From Hortaea werneckii (taxonomy: Eukaryota; Ascomycota; Dothideomycetes; Mycosphaerellales; Teratosphaeriaceae): a stretch of 64,000 nt of DNA. Made by a program: the position numbers and the translations under genes. Below are positions 36,028-48,178 of this stretch, one piece after another. The stretch covers positions 1,426,001 to 1,490,000 of the forward strand of contig JBAOKB010000144.1 of assembly GCA_037044905.1 (NCBI GenBank), read 5' to 3'. The number at the start of each line of letters is the position of its first letter. Position 1 is the first letter of the stretch. The notes below the pieces were generated by a model, which saw only the letters and a program-made list of their open reading frames with translations, made no database searches and was not told the DNA's origin.

Positions 36028-39000
36028 ATGCCCTCACCCTCCCACGCCCTCCGAGCAGCCGCCACGACGCGCACGACCATCTCCGACTACGCGCTCACGC
36101 TCCCCAAGACCACTTTCCCCGCTCGCGCCAGCGCCGCCGACCTGATCAGATACCGCCAGCGATGCGCCGATGACCTGTACGCCTGGCAGCGGGTCCACCG
36201 GCGGCGGCCCTCCCCACCGTCTTCGGGCTCGCAGTACGCGACCGACGAGGATGATTTCGTGCTCCATGACGGCCCCCCTTACGCCAACGGCGCCGTCCAC
36301 GTCGGCCACGCCCTGAACAAGATCCTCAAGGATCTCATCCTGCGCGCGCAGTTGCAGCGGGGGCGACGAGTGCAGTACCGCCCCGGCTGGGACTGTCATG
36401 GGTTACCGATTGAATTGAAGGCTTTACAGCGGTGGCCTGTGGAGAGTAGAGGGGCGGAGGAGGAGGAGGAGGAGGAGGAGGAGAAGGCGGGATCGATGAT
36501 GATGCAGGATACGCCGGGGCAGGAGGCGGACGCGGCGAGGCATGTTTCCGCGGGTTTAACGGCCGCGGAGGTGAGGAGGCGGGCGAGAGCGTTGGCGACG
36601 GAGACGATTGAGCGGCAGAGGGAGAGTTTTCGGTCGTGGGGCGTTATGGGGGAGTGGGAGCGTCCGTATAAGACGATGGATCGGGAGTTTGAGATTCAGC
36701 AGTTGGGCGTGTTTCGGGAGATGGTGCGGAAAGGGTTGGTTTCGCGGCATCGTCGGCCGGTGTACTGGAGTCCCTCGTCGGGGACGGCGTTGGCCGAGGC
36801 CGAGTTGGAGTATGATGATCGGCATGAGTGTACGGCTGCTTTTGTCAAGATGCCTTTGGTGAAGCTGCCGGAAGTCTTGCAGAGGGATGGGATGACTTCA
36901 AGTAATGTCAGTGCTCTGATCTGGACTACGACGCCTTGGACTTTGCCGGCGAATAAGGCTATTGCGGTCAAAGACGATATCGAGTACACGGTTGTGAAGC
37001 TTTCTGAGGAGTACTTGATCATTGCCAAAGATCGCTTGGAGCATATCGCTTCCATCTTACCACCTGGGAGCCCTGCAATGCAGACCGTAGTGGAAACTGT
37101 TACGGGGAAGGAACTTCAGGGTGGAGCATGTTTCAACGTTTTCCAAGGCACGGAATCACCTGTTGTATGTGGCGATTTCGTCACAGCTACTTCCGGAACC
37201 GGCCTGGTACACATTGCGCCGGGCCACGGCATGGAAGATCACCAGCTTTGCCAGAAGGCAGGCATCGGTCCCGTATTAGCCCCCGTCGACGATGAAGGCA
37301 AGTTGACCGCGGAGGCATTCCCCGGCAATCCTAGCCTGCTCGCTGGGCTCGATGCTCAGACTGAAGGCGTTCGGAAATGCCTTGAGATCCTCGGCAATCA
37401 GGTGCTGGTACAGCATCAATTTACTCACAAGAACCCTATCGATTGGCGCACCAAGCAACCAGTGATCACACGTGCTACCGCACAGTGGTTCGCAGACGTC
37501 TCGGCGATCCAGGTTAAGGCCAAAGGAGGCCTTGAACGACGTCAGCTTTACGCCGGAGTCTGGAAAGACTAGACTGTCCTCTTTCCTGTCTGGAAGGAGT
37601 CAATGGTGTATCTCGCGTCAGCGTGCGTGGGGTGTTCCGATCCCCGCATTATACCACAAAGAGACTGGCGAGGCTTGTGTGAGCGATGAAAGTATCGAGC
37701 ACATTATGCAGGTATTCAAGCAGCGTGGCACGGATGCATGGTTCGAAGACGGCGAGGATGACATGTGGTTGCACTCAGGCTTGGAAAAGGGGAAGTGGGT
37801 GCGTGGAAGAGATACGATGGATGTCTGGTTTGACTCCGGAACTACTTGGACAACACTCTCGGAACGTAAAGACAAGCCTCTTAGCGATGTCTATGTCGAG
37901 GGTACAGATCAGCATAGAGGGTGGTTTCAGTCGAGTCTTTTGACGCATACTTCGGTTGGAGGCGAGAAACCCGTGGCTCCATATGGCGCCCTCATCACAC
38001 ATGGCTTCATCCTCGACGCGGACGGCAAGAAGATGAGCAAGTCTCTTGGCAATGTGATCGCGCCAGAGCAAGTTGTGGACGGGACTCTTCTGCCTCCAAT
38101 CAAAGCCCGGAAGCAAAGGGGTAAGAAGAAAGATGAATCGGTGAACGATAAGCCCAAGTACGACTCCATGGGTCCAGATGTCCTGCGTCTCTGGGTGGCA
38201 TCCTCAGACTACACCAGCGATGTAGCTATGGCGGTCCCAGTGCTTCAAGAAGTGCAGCAGGCGCTGCAGAAGTACCGTGTCACGTTCAAATGGCTGCTAG
38301 GCTGTCTCGTCGACTGCGATCCAGCTGCGTCCAAGCAACACGCCGCCGAACTTACGTTCGCCGACCAGGCTGTCCTATATCGCCTCTCACACACCAGCGC
38401 CGCCATCTACGCAGCGTATGAAAGCTACGAGTTCCACAGGGGGATCAAGCTCGTCAATAACTTCTTCAACAACGACCTTTCGGCTTTCTACTTTGAGATC
38501 TGCAAGGATGGGATGTACACGGGCGATATGGCGACGAGGCAGAGGACGCAATATGTGCTTGCGACTATCCTGGACGAGACGATGAAGTGGTTGGGGCCGG
38601 TGGCTCCGCACCTCGTGGAAGAGGCGTGGGAGTATTTCCCTGAGCAGTTACGGAGCGAGCAGGGATCTCCCATTGCAACGGATTTGGTAGAAGCCGACTT
38701 CGCAAACATCAGAGGAGATGGAAGTGGCGCTTGAAGAATTTCATAGCCTTAGCGCTGCGGTCAAGCTAGCGCAGGAAGAGGCTCGTCGCGCTGGCGATCT
38801 GAAGAATGGCCTCAACTGCAAGGTCTACATCTATGGTTCCCACGTACCTCAGCGGATCAAGGATTGGGAAGCCAGCGGGCAATTGGCTGCAATGCTAGTA
38901 GTCAGCCAAGCTGAAATCGGCAGCGAGGGTCCCACCACCAAGCTCGGCGTGGAAATACGAGCAAGGCGTCATGTTCAATGATGCTAGGACAACGTCGAAC

Positions 39001-39140
39001 CACAGTACCACGTTGCTGTGCTACCACCTCAGGAAGAGAAATGCCCACGCTGCTGGAGATCGACGGCCCCGGATACGCAGACGCCCTGTCCACGATGCCA
39101 GCACGTGCTGGAAGAGCGAGGCCGGAATGTAAATGTATAA
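36028..39140 (+). CDS. isoleucyl-tRNA synthetase, probably mitochondrial (four frame breaks)
   Basis: Charges tRNA-Ile; class I synthetase. The basic, Ala/Thr/Arg-rich first 30 residues without acidic residues early on suggest mitochondrial import, and the bacterial-type length and C-terminal zinc motif fit the organellar form. The HIGH signature is PYANGAVHVGHALNK, followed by GWDCHGLPIE; the editing domain shows WTTTPWTLPAN; KMSKS is intact in GKKMSKSLGN. The C-terminus carries CPRCW and later CPRC, the zinc-binding end of bacterial-type IleRS. Apparent indels: extra A near 37523, extra G near 38714, one base near 38930, a missing G near 38986. Nine glutamates (GAG run 36456-36484) interrupt the segment after the HIGH region. 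About 1035 residues joined. Confidence 0.88.
36456..36484 (+). repeat. GAG trinucleotide run in IleRS
   Basis: Nine glutamate codons in a row inside the synthetase, at a surface-type insertion. Confidence 0.85.
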
Positions 39141-39217
39141 TCCTTGTAAAACTATAATAGCATATATAGCGCTGAGCGACCCACCCCCAAAAAAAGCCGC
39201 GCTTTCTGTACAGTATT

Positions 39218-41210
39218 CTATAACTTCGCCCTTCTCGGCTCCGACTCCAGATCCCGAAATTGTTTAAAATAAGCGAACGTCTCGGGATTCGCCACCGTAT
39301 TGCTAGGCGTCACGTCTTTACCACTAAGGATCTGCTTAATCGCCGTCTCGACCTTCTTCCCATTGATCGTGACGGGGATCCCCGGCACCGCGAGCACAAA
39401 CCGCGGCACATGTCGAGGGGAAAGCGCGTGTCGAATCGCTTGTTGATGTGATCCGATAGTGTCGTCGTGAACGCCTCCCCTTCAACCATGACGACGAAAA
39501 GAAAGACCTCCTCATCTGGATCCCCCGCCCTCCGTCGTCCGACACACAGACTATTCGACACGACGCGGTTGAACGGCGCGGCCTCCACCACCGCGTAGAT
39601 CTCTCCACTCCCGAACCGGATTCCAGAGGGGTTCAAGACCCCGTCGCTACGCCCATGCATCACTAACCCGCCTGTGCGAGGGTTCCAACTCAACCAGTCA
39701 TGTTGGGCCCAAACATCTCACCTGAACCGCGCAAAGTAACTCTCCCGGTACTTAGTGTTGTCCTGATCGTCGCCCCAGAAGAAACACGGCATACTCGGAT
39801 ACGGCTTCCGAATCACCATCTCGCCCGCCGCGCCCGTGGCGAGGATGGAGTGAGCCGTGCTCGGGTCCAGGATATCGACGGCCATGCCGAGGCCGAAGAT
39901 CTGCATTTCGCCCGCGTAGACGGGCCCGCAGGGGTCGGCGGCGATGAGGGAGGTGGCCGTGTCGGTTCCGCCGGCCGTGTTGCAGAGGTGGACGGTGGGC
40001 GGGAAGGCGGTGTGGTAGAACCATTTGTACTGCTCGGCGGAGAGGGTGGCGCCGGTTGTGTAGAGGATGCGGAGCGAGGACAGGTCGAACTGGTGTTTGG
40101 GGATGACCTGGGACATTTCCAGCTCGAGCAGGTAGCGTGGCGAGGTGCCGAAGTAGGTCACGCGGAACTTCTCTGCCATGCGGAGTAGGTGCGTGACGGA
40201 GGGGTAGAGGGGGGAGCCGTTGTAGACGATGGTTTGGGCCCCGCAGGCGAAGTAGCCGCACATGATGTAGAAGACTACCCAGGAGGTGGAGCTGTATTGG
40301 AGGATGACATCGGCGGGGGTGGTGGAGTTGTGGATGGCGGAGATCTTCTTCAGCTGGATGATGATGCCGTGGCGGTGGACGATGCATTTGGGTGCGCCGG
40401 TTGTGCCGGAGGAGTAGCAGATCATTAGCGGGTCGTTGAAGGATGTTGGGGCGAACGTGAGAGGATCAAGTGGGTTGGCTTTGGCGAGGAAGTCGGTCAC
40501 GGTTGAGAAGGTCTCCGGCTTCGAGGCAATCGGTATTATGTATGTGTGTGGTTTTGGCTGGAGGCGGTGAAGTATCTGCTGCACTTTCTTCGTCGTCTCA
40601 AGCGTCTTGCCTTTGTATACGGTATCACTGTCAGCGAAGAGGATGCTTGGCGTGACCTGCTGAAGTCTAGAGACACAGCCCTCCAGACCAAGCTCGGGAC
40701 TAATCGATGTGAAATCGCGCCTATACTTGCTGTAGCATGGAAGAGGATCATCGCCCATACTGACGTGGCCACAAGGGCAGCGACTCGATCGCCTTGCTTG
40801 ATGCCGCTTCGCCGGAGAGCAGATGCCGTCGACCGTACTCTCTCGCGAAAGTCGTGCCAAGTGAGCTGTTCGGCATCGTCGAGCGCCTGTCCTTCCCGTA
40901 TTCCGATCAAGGCGATGCTATCCGGGTCTGGATTGGCAAACAGCGCGTTCTCTGCATAGTTCATTTGCAGGCCGGGAAAGAAGGGAGGATTGGAGCTCAT
41001 CGGGACCTTGTCATCGTAGGCTTTTCTCATTCCTTGTGGCAGCTTTGGTCTCAAATCAAGGTAGTCATACAGATCCAACCAGAAATCCTGCGGGTGTTGC
41101 ACACTCCATCTATGTACATCTTGGGTCGTTTGAAGATCCTTGCTGTACTTCTCATTCAGGTGGCGGCGGTATCTATCCATGGGCGTCTTGCTGGATTGGT
41201 TGGCTGCCAT
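39218..41210 (-). CDS. acetoacetyl-CoA synthetase (two frame breaks and a stop)
   Basis: ATP-dependent ligase of the acyl-adenylate (ANL) superfamily joining acetoacetate to CoA. The start at 41210 gives MAANQSSKTPMDRYRRHLNEK, followed by WSVQHPQDFWLDLYDY, the family N-terminus. Core motifs: the P-loop MICYSSGTTGAPKCIVH, YTTGATLSAEQYKWFY, and GRSDGVLNPSGIRFGSGEIY with the hinge; the C-terminal lysine is in TINGKKVETAIKQILSG. A missing base lies in an AAA run at 40714-40716 and another near 39425. Between them a TGA (39718-39720) stands in an otherwise continuous frame (FARFR, then DVWAQHDW). The stop is distinct from the indels and could be a base error or real damage. About 660 residues. Confidence 0.85.
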
Positions 41211-42160
41211 AGCCGCTCTGGGACCTTGGACAAAGCGGCCATTCTCTGTGATGTCGAAGAAAATGCTGCTATATGCATGAGGAGACGCACGTAGCGTCCT
41301 TCGAGGGAGATGCACATTATTTGATCTGCAGCATGCGGGGCATGCACACGTGAACTCAAAGCCGAGGATTACTACTATGTAGACTGAGGTAAACGCTTGT
41401 TTGAATGTCCGGGGAATCAAGATCAAATACAGTCACTGCCTTCTACCTGACAGTAGAGCCAACACTTGCTCAATCGGCACTCAGGTAGCGGAAAGCACGC
41501 AGTGCGCGTCCGTCCAGATGCGAGCCCAGCCCACACACGTCAGAAGCATCTGCAGGAACCAGGCCATGCTCGACACACAACCGCGATGATAATACTACTC
41601 TTCTCCAATGCCCAGCTGTTGCCAGACGACTGATGAAAAAGTAATCAAAACATGATAAATAGGGTTCCAAAGATTCCCAGCCGATCCGAAGACCAACTGA
41701 AGCGGTCAGTTGATAGTTTTCAACTAGCAAAAACGCAATCTCGGACGAATCCTCACTGTGAAAGAATATGTTAGCACGGCTCATGCGGTGTGTGGATATT
41801 GCTGATGGACAACGTACCTGATATGCGTAAAGCCCTTGCACTGGGATGAGGAGAGGAGAAGAAGGTTTGTCAAGGGAGAGCGCAAAGTTCTTATACCGGG
41901 TGGGATGAGTAAGCCGCTAGCGCTGTGCAAGATCCAGATCTGATTCGCGAAGCTCCAGACTGCAATTTCAGATGACTCGCGCTGCACGTCAGCGGCTTTG
42001 GTTGCCTAAGGCAAGCAAAGGTGGGCTTAGCGCGTCTCATCGCGTCTTCCGCGTCCAGCGCGCGTCCCCTCCAAGCCGATGCGACGTGATATTCATTGAC
42101 TGCCTTCACTGGTCATCTGGAGCATCCAAGAAGCACCCCACCAAACGACATCATAACACG
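41211..42160. other. divergent promoter region
   Basis: Between the acetoacetyl-CoA synthetase (-) and primase (+) genes. Short frames only; nothing supported. Confidence 0.6.
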
Positions 42161-43783
42161 ATGCTGGCCGCAACATCAGCCCCTCGTCTAGATCCAAAAC
42201 GGCGCAATGTCCTCGACAGTCGGAAACGGCAGTTCGCCAAACCCGCGTTCGCAGAGCAACATACCCTCACCGTCTGAACTTCTACAATGTGCCGCCCACT
42301 GGTGATATCTCCCTGGAAGAGTTCGAGGAATGGGGCATCGCCCGTCTCAAAGTTCTGGGCGAGCTCGAAGCATGCCACTTCCGGAACCGCTCTCCCGCCG
42401 AGACCGAAGAGTACATGAAGCCCGTCATCGACAAGCACCTTCGCCTGAGCAGCAACATGAGCCGGAGCAGCGACATGGAATTGGAGCGCAAGCGAGATCA
42501 CTACTCCCACTGGACCTTGAGATTGGCCTTCAGTGGCACCAAAGACCTCAGAGAGCGCTTCGCACGCCTCGAGACACAACTCTTCAAGCTGAGACTGCAG
42601 CAGGATGACACGAGAGAACGCAAAGAATTCATTGAGAGTCTTCCCATGGCTTGGGAAGTTGTGGGCGAGGACGAGAAAAGAATGTACATGGATGAGCTGA
42701 AGGCGGCGACGCGATGTGGCCGCGACGACGAAGAAGCGTGGTTCAAGGTAGACTGGGAAAAGGTGCCGGAGCTTGTTGAGAGAAGACAGGTATTGCTCAA
42801 GCGTGGCTCGGCGTTCGTGCATGTACGGGAGCAGATGAGCATCGTGACCAACGAATTCGCACGGAACCTGGAGACTGGCTTGGAGCTCGCTGCACGCTTC
42901 TTGCCGCGGATGGACGAGGACAACCGGCTGGCACCCATCTTGCACCACCTGAGCCAATCTTTTGTAGCACCTGACGCAGGCTACTCGGAAGCATCCAGTA
43001 TCGGCGACATCAGCACACCGACAGCAGCCAGCATTGATGGACTCAGCCAGCACTTCCCACTGTGCATGCAGAACCTGCACAAGACCCTTCGCGCCAACAA
43101 CCACTTGAAGCACTTTGGCCGTTTGCAATACACGCTTTTCTTGAAGGGTATTGGTCTCAGCCTGCAGGAGTGTATCATCTTCTGGCGAAAGAGCTTCAAG
43201 AACTTCACCGACGGTAAGTTGATTATTTTCCTCGAACCCCCTCATTTACCAGCTTTTGCCTTTCAAAGAAATAAAGAGCCTGTGTCACTAACTCAATGTC
43301 CTCAGAAAAATTCAAATCCGAATACCAATACAACATCCGCCACGCCTACGGCGACGTCGGCGGCGACGCCAACCGTCGCGGACGCGGGTACACACCCTAC
43401 TCGTGCCAGAAACTGCTCACTGAAGCACCACCCAGCGGAGGTCAAACCCACGGCTGCCCGTACCGAACCTACAGCCCAGACAACCTGATCGGGCTCCTGC
43501 AAAGCGTCGGCGTCAACGACCGGAACCTTACTCCGTGACGTGCGCGACGATGTCAGCAACGGCAAGACCCGGTACCATATCGCCTGCAACCGGGTCTTCG
43601 AGCACGCGCATAAAGCCCAGCTGAAGAAGTCAAGGACGAGAATCTCTGGCCCGCAAGCGAGCTGGATACAATTTTACATCCTAATACGTATTTCAAGCGG
43701 AGTTTCCTCTGAAGAATCTGGGCAAAGTGCAGAGTGGGGATATTGGGGTGGATGGGCCGACGCAGATGAAGACGGACGACTGA
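42161..43783 (+). CDS. DNA primase large subunit
   Basis: PRI2/PriL subunit of the polymerase alpha-primase complex, essential for starting DNA synthesis. Starts at the ATG at 42161 (MLAATSAPRLDPKRRNVLDS); HRLNFYNVPPTGDISLEEFE begins the conserved fold. The four cysteines of the C-terminal [4Fe-4S] cluster are visible: LQECIIFW, YSCQKL, HGCPYR and ACNRVF. An intron of 92 bp (43215-43306, GTAAGT...CCTCAG) separates the first from the others. The C-terminus ends VDGPTQMKTDD. Four single-base frame changes (near 42261, 43530, 43628 and 43708) interrupt it, the third an apparent lost A. As this gene is single-copy and essential, it is the best sign that breaks in this window are sequence errors. 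Confidence 0.9.
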
Positions 43784-44010
43784 AATGGAAGGAGGGAGTG
43801 ATTTGGGACTGTTGATTGAGGGGCAGACGGGGTGCAAAGCGTGGTGTTTGGCGTTTATGGGTCATATGGGGGATGGATATGATGGTTGGAGGTATTTATT
43901 GATTCTTTCTTTAGAGCAGCTTAGTCTGTACAATGTCTTGAAACGAACAAAAATAAAAGGACCCATGGATTTGCTCGCCGACCTGTGCTACCATCCGCAA
44001 AGAATAACCT

Positions 44011-46680
44011 CTACTCACCAACCACAATAGCATCGATAAACGGCCTCCCCTCCGTCTGAAAAATCGTCACCACATTCCCACCCCTCAACATCTCCACCTC
44101 CACACTCCGACTCCCATTCCCTGCGAACTCCACCGTACAATTCCTCAACCAATTCACCTGCACCTCGACCTTCCCCTCCCCTCCGCCAACGACACTCACC
44201 TCCTTCCTCCCCGCCTCGCCATCCCTCGTCCGCACATCCCCTAATTCCACCCACCCCCCAGCACCAAGCCTTACCCCACCGGCTTCAAAACTCCCATTCA
44301 TCCCGACCGCTTCGCCCTGGAACCCGCCGATAAAAGCCCCTACCAACCCGTCTTCGGCTTCGTATCGCGGGCCAGGCTCAGGGGCCACCCAGACTTGGAT
44401 CTCGCTGATGGCGGTGGTGTACTGGAGACGGTCGCTGAGCGTGAGTTGGAGGTGGTCGGTTTCGAGGGTATATGCCTCCTCCTCCTCCTCCTCCTCCTCA
44501 TCATCAGCAGTCATTGTGGTAGTATTGGGGCCTCCACTCCGCGCGGGATCGGAGAAGAAGATGGTGTTTAGTGCGTTGGGCACGCAGTCCGTCCAGGGCT
44601 GTCGGAAAGCGACGGTCTGATTGGTTTTCCCATCTGCGATGCGGAGGCCTTCGGGACAGGCGACGACGCCGCCGCGGTCCGAGTCGGCGAAGACGGCGAG
44701 GCTGAGACTGTGGATTTGGCGGGGACGGGCGAAGCGGAGGTCCAAGGTGGAGTAAGGGGAGAAGCTTTGGTTGTTGGTCCAGCGGTTGTCGGGCGTGGTG
44801 TCGTACCAGAGCAGGCCGTCGTTCATTTTCCAGGCCGGGTAGAGGCAGTTGTCGCCGTCTGGGTTGAGGCACCAGGATGTGGAGACGTTGGGGTAGCCGG
44901 CCCAGGGGACGTTGGGGTTGGCGAGGATGTTCTGCCATCGGGGCTTGGAGGCTAGGTGCTGTGCGGCGTCTGCGGTGTCGAAGGGAAGTGTGGCATTTAC
45001 AGGGCCGAGGTGAGGTTGATGGTGGAAGAGAGTGCCGTTGGAGTAGAGGCTGAGACCGGCTGAGTTGTTCCCGGCACAGTTGTAGTGCGTCCCGTCCTGG
45101 TCCCAGACTAGTGTTAGCAGGCTGCCGTGGTAGGGGAGGTTTTCGATCATAAAGTATGACCACTCTGAGTCTGGTGGCACAAGCGGCTTCATGATGAAGT
45201 TGTCATCAAGAGAGGGGATTATGCCGAAGAAGTTGGTAAAGACGTTGTCCATATAGGTGGAGTGAAGATAATCTACATCACAGTGTCAGAGCCGATGAGC
45301 TTGAGCATGTTTCCTTGCCTTTCGCCTTGACTTACTTTCGCTATGATTCGTCGTGTCACCAGACCACATGTCGATGGTGGGATAGTGGGACTCGGCAGTG
45401 TATGGCACACCGTCTTTGTAGTTGGTGCGCGTGTACTTACTCATCTCCTTATTGAAAAAGGCCGGTGTGATGATATTGCTCAGACCATCTCGGGCGATTC
45501 GAGCGAGCGTACCAAGATAGACAGACGTCGAAAAGGGCCAGCTTTGTCCGTTCCAAACACAGCAGTTTGTCGTGTTCTTAAACGCTGTGTAGTAAGGGTT
45601 GTCCTGCTCTAGTGTCGTCGGACCATATTCTGTGAGCAAGTGTTCGGATGTTAAACCGGCTTCGAGACCACGAATCTTGGTCTCATTTGTTCCTACATCC
45701 AGTCTGTAAGGGAAGTATCCAATCAGCTGTCGACCTTCACAGCGCAGATTGGATCCTTCGACCACGTCTATCCAGAAATCGAGCTCGTCACTGTAAAGCA
45801 TTTCTTCCATGCTGCTGTAGAGGTCGTCTGCATAATCGCTCCACGTTGCAGCCAAGGAATCATTGCCTGCTAAGCTGGCAACAGTGCTGATCGCCTTTGC
45901 ATTCGCAACCATGTATGCATTGAAGCTGGGACGATACGTCTCGGGGCCGTCTCGAATCAGAGCGTAGTCATTACCACCGCCTTGTGCCGCTGTCAGCCCG
46001 AAATCGTTCCATGATTGCATTGGACTTTCGCCGGGCCCGCCAACCAGATAGCCAGGCAATGAATACTCTTGAGCGTCTAAAAGTGGTATCCGATGGTAAA
46101 GTCCGGTAGAGCTGTCGATAGTCGTGTTCCAGAGATTATACATGGCGATCATACCGCTAAGCTGAGAAGTTAGGAAGGGAATATCACCAGTTGCTTGAGC
46201 ATGTTCCAGGATCGCACGGTGCATGTAATGCGTGTAGGATATGCCAGAGAGCTTCTCAACCCCGCCTCGAGTGTACTGCTCGATTAGGTCCTTGACATAG
46301 TTCGGATCACGGAGCCAGCGTAACTCGACGACATGATGCGGTGCACTGTCCGGAATAGTCTGGAATTTGGACGCCCAGGACACCGGATGGATGAACTCTG
46401 TCACCATCCAGCCATGACCTTCGTGGGCCCATTCCAGGTGCCGCTTCGTTACACTGGTACGATAGTAATAAACGTCCTGCAGGCTTTTGTCTGGCACATC
46501 AATGAAAGGTATGTTGTCGAGGTACCATTGATGGTCATCTAAACCGTCTAAGTAGGACTCGTGGTCAAGAAAGTTTGTAGATTGTAGATGGGAATCTGGA
46601 GGAGGATATGGTCTTGCATTTGCCGCCAATGCCACGCCGACGACCGGCAGTGATCCTGCGATCAATTCATGCAATTTCAT
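44011..46680 (-). CDS. secreted six-hairpin glycosidase (MGH1-like)
   Basis: Secreted carbohydrate-active enzyme with an (alpha/alpha)6 barrel, related to the mannosylglycerate hydrolase/GH63-like group; substrate unknown. Two intact exons (45336-46680, 44011-45272) with a 63 bp intron, 868 residues. The first 20 residues are a signal peptide (ELIAGSLPVVGVALAANA). Core motifs of the barrel: YYYRTSVTKRHLEWAHEGHG, SYTHYMHRAILEHA, GESPMQSWNDFG, and CCVWNGQSWPFSTS near the end of the barrel. The second exon carries a beta-rich tail with YEAEDG, the opening of CBM35/CBM6-type galactose-binding folds. Many N-glycosylation sequons support secretion. An eight-glutamate run lies in a loop of the tail. 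Confidence 0.82.
44475..44499 (-). repeat. CTC/GAG trinucleotide run in glycosidase
   Basis: Eight glutamate codons on the coding strand in a surface loop of the C-terminal region. Confidence 0.85.
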
Positions 46681-48178
46681 GGTCCTACGAAGTGTCCCAA
46701 AGCAGCAAAAGTCACTGAGCCTACCTGTGAGTGGATTGCTTTATACTATCTCACCTACCTGACCTATCCTCCGGAGAAGCTTTGCCGGTATGACGAGACG
46801 GAATAATTGCCTTGCAGAATCGACATTTTCCCAGTCGATAGTGTGTACAGTCTCCGCATGGATAGCAAAATGCGTGTAAATAAGACGTTCGACTATCAGA
46901 TCATCAACTCCACTTTCACCCTTCCCCTCCGGAACGGGTGGCAGTACAGACAGCAGTCGCTGTGCGGGGAACACCGGAGGGAATGCCCCAGCAGGCAAAA
47001 GCAAATGTGGTGTATTAGAGGAGTAGATCAGTATAATTTAATTAAGTCTTTGGCCCGGTATGAACAGTCAATCCCAGACCCTTGGTCGTCAGCTTCCTGA
47101 TGCGATGAGTCTTGGAATGGCAGAATGGGAAGGGCAACTAGAAGTGAGGTGAGGACCAGGAATCCCAAATGCACCTCAGATGGACCGGCGGGGGTTCCAC
47201 CTGCAGTGGACGGGACGGTTGGCTGACATGGTGCCTGAGGCACTTCAAACAAACGCAAACGGTTTCACCCGGACCGTGGACCTTTGCGACTTCATCCAGA
47301 CCTTCCAAACAGATGAAAGAAATCTTGACAACCTTCGCAATCATCGTCATATCGGAAGTCGTCTTCGTCGTCGTCGATTCCGCTTCTTTGCACTAACATC
47401 ACTTATACTATGACCCGTCTTCTTGGATAGAAAGCGTCCAAGAAGTCTTGCTCTTATTAGTCGATGCTTTCCCCAATTCATGGAACTCAAAAAGGCCAGC
47501 CGGGTCGTGAGATCGACGAGGACTGACCGAGGTCTTTGATGCTCCTCGGTCGCTTCGCAGCCAACACGAAGCAGACGACTCGCTTCTCCATGGAGCAGTC
47601 GCATCCATGCGCTACTTACTGGTTGCCAGTGCGGAGACGAATCTTGTATGCTCTTAGCGGTGCTTGGTGTAAAGCTTCTTTCCCCAGACCTATCTCATAC
47701 TTGGTTCGCGAATAGGCCTCTATCTCGCTGTGATTGAAAGGTCGTGATGTATGGACTTGTACTCATCTCTTGAAGCTGAAGCCTGGGGGCTGTTCGTCCG
47801 CGTGATAAGGGTGAATTGGGATCATGATCCAAAGGGCTCCTGCCCGCATCTAAACGACTAGAAAGTCAAGACAACGCGAGAAAGCAGCCAAAATGTCTGC
47901 ATTACACAAACAGTGATCGACACCTGCAATTGTGCCGCACTAACACTTCATTGGTGCTTCTTGAAGAATGACGAGCGCCACTTGGAGCTACTCCTCACAA
48001 CAAGAGGCGAAATCAACAGCTAAATCTCTACACCGAGGCTTGGTACATCTTTAATTAGAGACCGTTTTGTGAGCCTTTAAAGACCCTAAAAGACCTGCTG
48101 TGAGAGTCTTCAAGGAGAAGTCAGGTCAGACTGCGATTCTTTCAGCCAACCCATTCTTTTCCTTCCAGGTCATTCACC
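46681..48178. other. intergenic, no gene identified
   Basis: About 1.5 kb of divergent upstream region between the glycosidase (-) and protease (+) genes. Short frames without motifs. Confidence 0.55.
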
